A stretch of DNA of 64,000 nt, from positions 7,874,001-7,938,000 of the forward strand of contig JAKCOZ010000032.1 of NCBI GenBank assembly GCA_022605955.1, given 5' to 3'. Below, in pieces: positions 57,593 to 64,000 of the stretch. Source of the stretch: Rallus limicola (Eukaryota; Chordata; Aves; Gruiformes; Rallidae). Each line of letters opens with the position of its first letter. Position 1 is the stretch's first letter. The notes beneath the pieces were generated by a model. The model made no database searches and was not told where the DNA came from. It saw only the letters and a list, made by a program, of their open reading frames with translations. A program made the translations under genes and the position numbers.

Positions 57593-58811
57593 GTCCTGAG
57601 ACAAAAGTGTTTAACAACAGACCTCAATAGAGTGGGAAGTAACAGCAAAGAGTGAGCAGAGGGAGGTGAAGTGAACATGAACTAATTTCCACAGCCTTTG
57701 ACAGCTCATCTGGTGGGAATAATGAGTAATTTATGTAGTATTCCCCACTTCAGATTATTGAGTGGCTAGACTGAAGCTGGGAAACACTCCAGGTCCAAAT
57801 CGGATACAACAAAGGGGGTGTTTGTAGTCCTTTGTGTATTCCCTTATTGCACTCGTTTTTATTAATTTCCTGGTACTGAGAGTATTTGGGGTTGGGAAAA
57901 CATGGCTGTGCATCCCACACTGTCCTTGTAGTGGCTCAGGGTGCTGAGGTCAGTGCTACCAGCTTTGGATGAGATCCTCATGCTGGGTATCCTGCCCAGT
58001 CCAATCCATCACGTTCTTCAGCCCGGCGATGATGGGTGAGAAGAAGCTGGAGGAAGTAGTTTACTGGTCTAGTTTGCCAATAGGAAAGGGTCACTGCCAA
58101 ATCATTTGCTGGCCTGCGAGCAAGTCAGTCTGCCTCTTCAGCTCCAGCCCGATGCTCGGCTGATTCTGGTTTGTCCCCAAAACTGGGCTACTAGAGGATG
58201 TCCCCCACCTCAGCAGAAAGCATGGTGAAGGGGACACTGCAGTGTCTCTCTCTGCAGTCCCAGCCCCTGCAGTAGCTCCCCTCCAGCTGCATGTCTGGCA
58301 AGCAGCCTGAACATGTGGTCTGGTGGCCATACACATAGTCTCAGGCTCACCGGTACAGCCAGCATCCCTGAGGGAGTGGGTGGTCCAGATGACTGGAAAT
58401 GCCCGCCCCACCAGTTGCCGCCACTGAGCTGGTTGTCCCAGCCCCATCTCTGCTCCTGGCATAGCTCCTCGGTCAGATGGAGATGCTTACAAAGGGCAAG
58501 ACAATGCTGTGTGTCCTGAACGTGCTGGAGGAGCCAAGGTGACCTGCTCAGACCCCTGCACCTGCCTGCAGCCTGCCTGCTCTCCTCACCCCCTGGGAGG
58601 GTTTGTGTGGCTGGGTTTTGGTGGGGAGAAGCTGCAGGGTGGTTGGCCGCCCTTTGACTTTTTCAGAGAGCCTGGGGAGAAGGGCTGTGCTGATGGAGAG
58701 CTCAGGGGGGGTTCTGGGCAGTGCTTACAGGCACAGCGAGCTTTTGGGAGTGGGTTTTGGTAACGTTTGTAATTACTGCTTGAATCGCTAATGTCCTTTT
58801 GTGCGTTTATC

Positions 58812-58836
58812 TACCCCACTGTGATATAGTGGGGTA
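58812..58836. repeat. Small hairpin overlapping a 10-bp tandem
   Basis: TACCCCACT, seven bases, AGTGGGGTA: a perfect nine-base stem. The right arm runs into a tandem of GGGGTATACT (58831-58850). Confidence 0.75.
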
Positions 58837-60289
58837 TACTGGGGTATACTGGCTGGGAAATGTCTCCTGCTCTCTAAAAACAAACAAAAAGAACCCACAA
58901 AATCCAAATTAACCCCTACAAGACCTTTTTCTACTGCAGCTATTCTAGTACAAGGGGTTAAGAGAGATTTTGTTCGCGGGAGGGGACGGGATTGTCTTAT
59001 ATCTTGCCTGGTTTGCCGCTAACAAAACCACACGCTGCCCATAACACATAGGGGCATGTTACTTCACAGACTGCAAGCAACCTTTTTGGGTAACTATTAT
59101 GTGAGTTTAAATATGCCCCAACTCCATTTCTTCACAGCAGCCAAGATGCTTGGAAGTCACATGGCTTTTCCATTGGAAACCTTCACAGCTGATGTAACAT
59201 TTCCATTAGTACCCAAACTACCTGACACAAAAGAAATACCCACCCCAATTCCTCTGAGGCTGTCGCTCTCCAGCTGCAATCCTTCCTTGCACCTGCCTGT
59301 TGCAGACGGCATTTGGTTCGCTCCAGTTTTATACCAGCACAGTGAGAAAGGGAATTAGGTCTTCTACCTCCAGTTAGCGTTACTCAGCATTAATCCTCTT
59401 TGGCAGAGGCAGCACCAGCCAGCTCGCTGCCAGCTACTGTCAGGTCACCACCAAGCACTGGGGTTTGATGTTGGTTGTAGAGTTTACACTACTTTTTTTT
59501 TGGTGTTGAACAGAGACGTGCTGTACATCCGCTTTAAAATGAGTGAGGCACACTTAAAATTAAGGCAGCTGTCAGGACGGCTGTTAGGACTCTGTACTCC
59601 CATGAGTATCTGGTAGCTGCTGAAGGAGGAAACTGAAAAATGAATCATCTATTATTTCCCCCACCCCCCCTGCCCCATTCTCGTGCCAGTTTACTCTATT
59701 AGCATCTCAGGATCTCGGTTTGTCTGTGAAACGGACAAATGACTCACCTGGGCACTCCACTGCAGAGCAGTGAGGTGTACCTAGTATTCCCCAGCAGTAA
59801 TGTTGTAAAATGTTATAGCCCATATCAGAAGGACTGAAAGTGTTCAGAGCCTTCATTATTCTAATTGGGGGTGGGGTTAATGAGAGGGAGCAATGAGCTG
59901 TCCCTCGGGCTTCCTGAAGCTCCCTGCCTCTTCCTCGGGACACCAGGTACAAACCTGGGGCAAGACACGAGTCTTTAGGTACACCCTGAAATACCGTGGG
60001 TCTGTACACAGCGTACAACTTTAAGATATAGGGATTAGCTCCTGCAGAGCCTTCTCAGAGGGCTGCAGGTCAGATCAACTGTATTCTCCTTGCAGTCTGT
60101 TGTGGTAATTCCATTATGTGGGATTCCATAATGCGGTTTCTCATGTACTCTTCCTTCCCTTGTTCTCTTCCTATCACCATGGATCTACATTTTCCTCTCC
60201 TTCCAACAAAAGGCTACTATTTCTTTCCATCCCACACAAGCTAAGCCTAGAATACCTGCAGTTAGCTTAAACACTGCTCACAAAACCTC

Positions 60290-60830
60290 TGCGTTTTGTG
60301 AAGAGCCGGAGGCAAGGTGATGTAAAGTGACTCATGGTTTACATACAAGTATGTGAAAGCCAAACTAGCCTTTGGATAGCTGTGGATAATTCTTTCTGTC
60401 CCATAAAAGACTGTTCAGTTCATACTGCTTTTCATATTTTAGTTGCTGGGATTCCATACCGATTACGGTATTTATTTAAAATAACAAGCTATATGAGTCC
60501 GTCCAATTCCCGAGAACCCCATTGCCACTGTTCATTGCGCGCTACGATTAGTGACAGGATTATATTGTTCGTGCCCACAGGTATCCTGAACATTAGACCT
60601 GTCTCTTGTGTTCAGTTCTGCCCTCCGTTTACCTGGGAGTTGTCTGCTTGTGTTCCCGCACCTCAAATCTTTACCAACCAGAAATTACATGCTTGTGAAA
60701 CAGGCGTGCTGTTCCGCTGCAGTGAATCAATGGCTTGGCTCTCGGTCCTCTTTTGGGGTGTTTATCAGAAATATAAAAGTTTTGCTACATACAGTGTGAG
60801 TGCTGTTGCCAATTGAGAGTTTGCGTTGGA
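60290..60830. promoter_or_regulatory. Possible conserved non-coding element
   Basis: Unique sequence with retained CpGs (CATACCGATTACGGTATT, TTGCGCGCTACGATTAGTGA) and homeodomain-type words. A 160-codon frame (60334-60816, plus strand) crosses it but has no domain, and its composition does not look coding. It is listed as regulatory on weak grounds. Confidence 0.25.
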
Positions 60831-62089
60831 TTTGGAACTGAATCCTCAGCACGAGGGTGCAATTAAAGTTTGCTGACAGCTTGATGCTCAGTGGTTTGCT
60901 GCTTTGAAGCTGAAGGTGAGGAGGACACAGGGATGGGACTGGGTATCCATCTAGAAAAGGACTGGGCGATGGGCTAGATTTTGTTTCCCATTTGGTTCTA
61001 AGAAGACTTAATCTTACTTGCTAGCACAACCCAGTTGTTACCTTGTAGACCATGTTCAGGTGCTCAGTTGATTTTTTAGCCAACTTACACTGTAGATCTA
61101 CTGTCCTGATTCATCTCCAATGCCCCTAGAATGCAACTTAATGTTCCCACTAGCCTGGTACAGCCAGAACTTGTTCCCTGTTTCAAACTCTACAAGGATA
61201 AGCTGGCCATTCCCAGGTTTGCTGTGGCTCCTTGAAAATGTAGGACAGCCCACACAACCATGCTTGCTGGACCTGGGTTCCCAGGGGTTTGGTCCAGTCA
61301 CTCAGACTAGAAATGCCTCAGGTTTTCACTGTAAGATGCCTATATCCTGGCAGTGAGAAGGTTACCTTTCTCCTGAACGCAGCTGTAGGAGACTGCATGT
61401 ACGCTACCCGTGCAGCACGGCATGTGTGGGTGGAAGGGGCTCTCAGTGGAGCCCCTTAACGCTGGTTTTGGAGTTGCAGTACAGTACTCAAAGGACAGGT
61501 TCAAGCTGTGTCTGCCACCGGTAGTTACCTCCACGGGAAACAGCACCACAGGTAACCCCAACAGGACCCTCACAGAAGATTTTGGTCCCTGCAGTAAGGG
61601 GTAGACAACAGCCCGAGCCAAAGGGGAGAGAAGCCCTCATTCTGAGCCCCGCATTAACATGTTTTTCATTTCCTTCTATGTTGACCAAAGTGAAACCGAT
61701 CTGCCTCGCATTTCATAGCCGAGATTTCGTGCCGAGATTATATATAAAGTGGGTCAGCTATTCAGGGCTGGCAATTGATGTGAGTATGGGATTTGTACTG
61801 ATTTGTTGTTATCTAAAGTGACTAATGTTTCATAAAGACACATTTCTGCTTGTGGATTGCCCAGAGAGTGGCAAATAACTGTATTTGTACCCATGTGTCT
61901 CACCCTTGGGCTGCCAGAGAGTGATCAGCCGCTTCACTCAGGAAGGCCTGTTCCCCTCCTTGGGCACTGGTGGTCTGGGAGGGGAAAGGTAGGGCAGGCC
62001 TCGAAACAGTCTAGGAAAGACTGGGAATCATCTCCGGACTAGAAGGAAAAGCTGTATAATTGGATTAAAACCTTCTTAGGACACCTGCT

Positions 62090-62260
62090 GTTGTTTGAGG
62101 GGAAAAACGCCAACATTTTAATATTTATTTGCAAGCATAAAGCTCCCTGAAGCTTTCTTGGGGCTGGGAACAGCTGATTGTCAGGCTCACATGCACATTG
62201 AACTGATGAGCATAATTATGATGGGCATAACAGGTACACCAAACTCATCATTAATGCCTC
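62090..62260. promoter_or_regulatory. Possible conserved non-coding element
   Basis: AT-rich block with TTTAATATTTATTTGCAAGC, ATGAGCATAATTATGATGGG and CATCATTAATGCC words. No repeat and no coding signal. Confidence 0.25.
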
Positions 62261-62629
62261 ACCTCAGTGTGAGAGTTCCCATAGCTTTGGTCATCTTGCA
62301 CCCCCTCTGGCATTGGGCTGGGACCTGAGCAAGAGCCAACCCAGCACAGGACTGTGGGGACATATCCCCTGCCGTGGTTCCCACCCATGCGTGGTCCATC
62401 CTCTCTCCCTTTCTCCACCTGTGCCTTTCTTCCCTGGAAGCAAAGCCCTTTGCTCCAGGACAGGCTGCGGGGCAAAGTCGTCTCGCTGTGGAGGGGAAGG
62501 GTCCCCTGAACCCCTTGGTTTAGAGGTACCTTTACCTGGCGGGGGTGGTCCTCAGTAGAACCTGGTAACACAGGCTGTGGCAGAGCATCAAGAAGCAGAT
62601 GGGTGCACACTAAAAGCAAAGGGCTATTT

Positions 62630-62800
62630 GGCATGTAGTCATTAGCCATTGCCGAGTGCATTAGTCCTCTTATGCCTTTCAGAAAGTCATCGTTTTATAG
62701 CAGAAAATTGCTATTTTGTTCCAAGTAGACTTAATTTCTATAATAAGAATAAACCCCCTTAATTAGTGTTCCGAAGAAGCGGAATATTGTGTACTTAATA
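62630..62800. promoter_or_regulatory. Possible conserved non-coding element
   Basis: AT-rich block with retained CpGs (GCCGAGTGC, GTTCCGAAGAAGCGGAAT) and TAAT/TTAATTAG words (62759-62767). It is compositionally like the 55.5-kb block. Confidence 0.25.
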
Positions 62801-63246
62801 GGAAGGGTTGAAGCTGCTAAGCTTGCAGAAGGGGATGAGGAAGGGACACCAGGGCTGGCTGTGGCATGGAGCAGAGCGTGGCTCTGCGCCAGGGTGGCTG
62901 CACGGCCACGCTGCAGCCCAAGAGCTTCATGGCTGGACAGCTGCTGCCCAGAGGCACACTCGGCCTCTTCTGGCAGCAGGGATCTCATCACCATGTGCCA
63001 AACGCCCTGCGCCTCACCAACCTGCCCCACGCCTCAGCCTTCAGCCACAGAAAACTCATCTCTTAGCCGCTGGACAGTGGTGGCTGTTGTGTGGATCTGG
63101 CTGTTTGTGAACAAGACATTTTTCATCATTTCTGTTTGGTTCAGGTGGTCTTGGGATCAGCTCAGCGTCTGAGCTGGTTGCTTTATCACCAATGCCCTGT
63201 TGCGAGCAGCCACAGGTAGCATGCCCTTCGTGGGTCTCCTGTCAGC

Positions 63247-63283
63247 AAAAGGGCGAGAGGCAGGAGGACGGAGCCAGGCTCTT
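63247..63283 (+). mobile_element. Outer CR1 (type C), 5' piece of split copy
   Basis: AAAGGGCGAGAGGCAGGAGG then ACGGAGCCAGGCTCT matches the intact type C copy at 15181-15215. Similarity stops abruptly where a type B element begins, and resumes at 63791. Confidence 0.8.
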
Positions 63284-63790
63284 TTCTGGAGCACTGCATC
63301 CAGTTATGGCCTTCCTGGTACAGAAAAGACAGGGATCACCTGGAAAGAGTCAAGCGGAGGGGCACAAAGATGTTCAAGGGCCTGGATCATCTCCCCTATG
63401 AGGAAAGGCTGAGTGAGCTGGGGCTGTTCAGCGTGGAGAAAAGGAGACTGAGAGGGGATCTGATCAGTGTTTATCAATAGCTGAAGGGTGGGACACAGGG
63501 GAAATGGCCAGCCTCTTCTCAGTGTCTGTGGGGACAGGACAAGGGGTGATGGCCTCAAATTGGAGCACCAGGAGTTCCACACCAATCTGTGGAAGAACTT
63601 CTTCCCAGTGAGGGTGAGGGAGCCCTGGGACAGGGTGCCCAGGGGGGTGTGGAGTCTCCTTCTTTGTAGATATTCCAGCCCCATCTGGATGCTGACCTGT
63701 GCAACCTGTCCTAGGGACCCTGCTTTGGCAGGGGGTTGGACTCGATGAGCTCTGGAGGGCCCTTCCAACCCCTGTAATTCTGTGAATTGG
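63284..63790 (+). mobile_element. Inner CR1 (type B) inserted in type C copy
   Basis: About 500 bp starting in ORF2 (CTGGAGCACTGCATCCAGTT). It carries TATGAGGAAAGGCTGAGTGA, TTGGAGCACCAGGAGTTCCA and GTGGAGTCTCCTTCTTTGTA, and ends GGTTGGACTCGATGAGCTCT and TAATTCTGTGAATTGG. It is nearly the same as the copy at 24459. It splits a type C element, so it inserted later. Confidence 0.93.
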
Positions 63791-64000
63791 TGATGGCCAG
63801 TGATGGGGCAGCGGGTGCAAGCTGGAGCAGAGGAAGTTCCATGTGAATGTCAGGAGGAACTGTTTCTCTGTGAGGGTGATGGAGCCCTGGGACAGGCTGC
63901 CCAGAGAGGCTGGAAGAGGAAGTCTCCTTCTCTGGAGACATCCAAACCTGCCTGGACGCGTTCCTGGGTGAATCAGTGATCCCCAGAACCCGCTCTGGCC
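63791..64000 (+). mobile_element. Outer CR1 (type C), 3' piece, cut by window end
   Basis: Resumes the type C body at TGATGGCCAGTGATGGGGCA and continues GCGGGTGCAAGCTGGAGCAG, CAGGAGGAACTGTTTCTCTG and TCTCCTTCTCTGGAGACATC. The terminal octamers lie beyond the window. Relative to 15216-15250, five or six bases at the junction and about seven bases after CCAGTGAT are missing. Confidence 0.9.

Larger units (their letters stand above)
53729..63246. other. CR1-poor non-coding interval, about 9.5 kb
   Basis: No recognised CR1 and no supported coding gene. Candidate regulatory blocks (53930, 55540, 60290, 62090, 62630), a C-rich tract (55508), a polypyrimidine tract (57509) and a small hairpin (58812) are listed separately. 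The remaining sequence (54200-55500, 56120-57500, 57600-60290, 60830-62090, 62810-63246) is unremarkable. Confidence 0.5.

Noticed and set aside
57366..57678. Frames with Lys/Arg/Glu/Gly repeats
   Set aside because: Artefact of the polypyrimidine tract read on the opposite strand.
63304..63820. Minus-strand frames of 118-154 codons
   Set aside because: Antisense of nested CR1 sequence. No independent evidence of a gene.
1..64000. Prokaryotic-type systems (operons, defence islands, CRISPR, phage)
   Set aside because: Codon density, CR1 content and lack of long frames show this is animal nuclear DNA. No direct-repeat array with regular spacers exists.

Overview
This is about 64 kb of vertebrate nuclear DNA, almost certainly from a bird. 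The evidence is at least twenty fragments of CR1 non-LTR retrotransposons. Most are 5'-truncated and end in the CR1 octamer tail (ATTCTRTG-like, no poly-A). They fall into several 3'-end types, of which A-D are common in bird genomes. I cannot name the species. I found no protein-coding host gene I can support. The longest open frames are about 160-200 codons, show no recognisable domain and are what chance gives in 64 kb. There is no operon, CRISPR array, rRNA or tRNA.

Layout. 1-29.4 kb is unique sequence broken by eleven dated-looking CR1 copies (5.1, 7.8-9.4, 12.8, 14.8, 17.5, 18.2, 19.5, 20.7, 24.0, 24.5, 29.1 kb). It holds one genuine CpG island with a G-quadruplex tract (14.2-14.7 kb) and two CpG-rich islets (25.4 and 26.8-27.1 kb). 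29.4-42.36 kb is a stretch of about 12.9 kb with no CR1 that I can see. It contains CpG-retaining, motif-rich sequence at 31.7-32.1 and 32.7-33.4 kb, a long G-quadruplex tract (34.8 kb) and a CRE-containing AT-rich block (41.0-41.4 kb). 42.36-53.7 kb is again CR1-rich (42.4, 43.1-43.9, 44.0, 48.1, 50.8, 52.3, 53.3 kb). 53.7-63.2 kb is a second CR1-poor stretch (about 9.5 kb) with AT-rich, homeodomain/octamer-motif blocks at 53.9-54.2 and 55.5-56.1 kb. The window ends inside a nested pair of CR1 elements (63.25-64.0 kb).

Interpretation. The mix of CR1-free intervals, CpG-retaining islets and AT-rich blocks with octamer, homeodomain and CRE words resembles a gene desert or large intron next to a developmental regulator. 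This is inference: conservation cannot be seen in a single sequence. The firmest structural observations are two CR1-in-CR1 insertions in which the younger element has the same 3' type, an exact 18-bp hairpin sitting directly at the 3' end of a CR1, and a CR1 copy whose ORF2 C-terminal frame is still open to its natural stop. I found no convincing new biological system.
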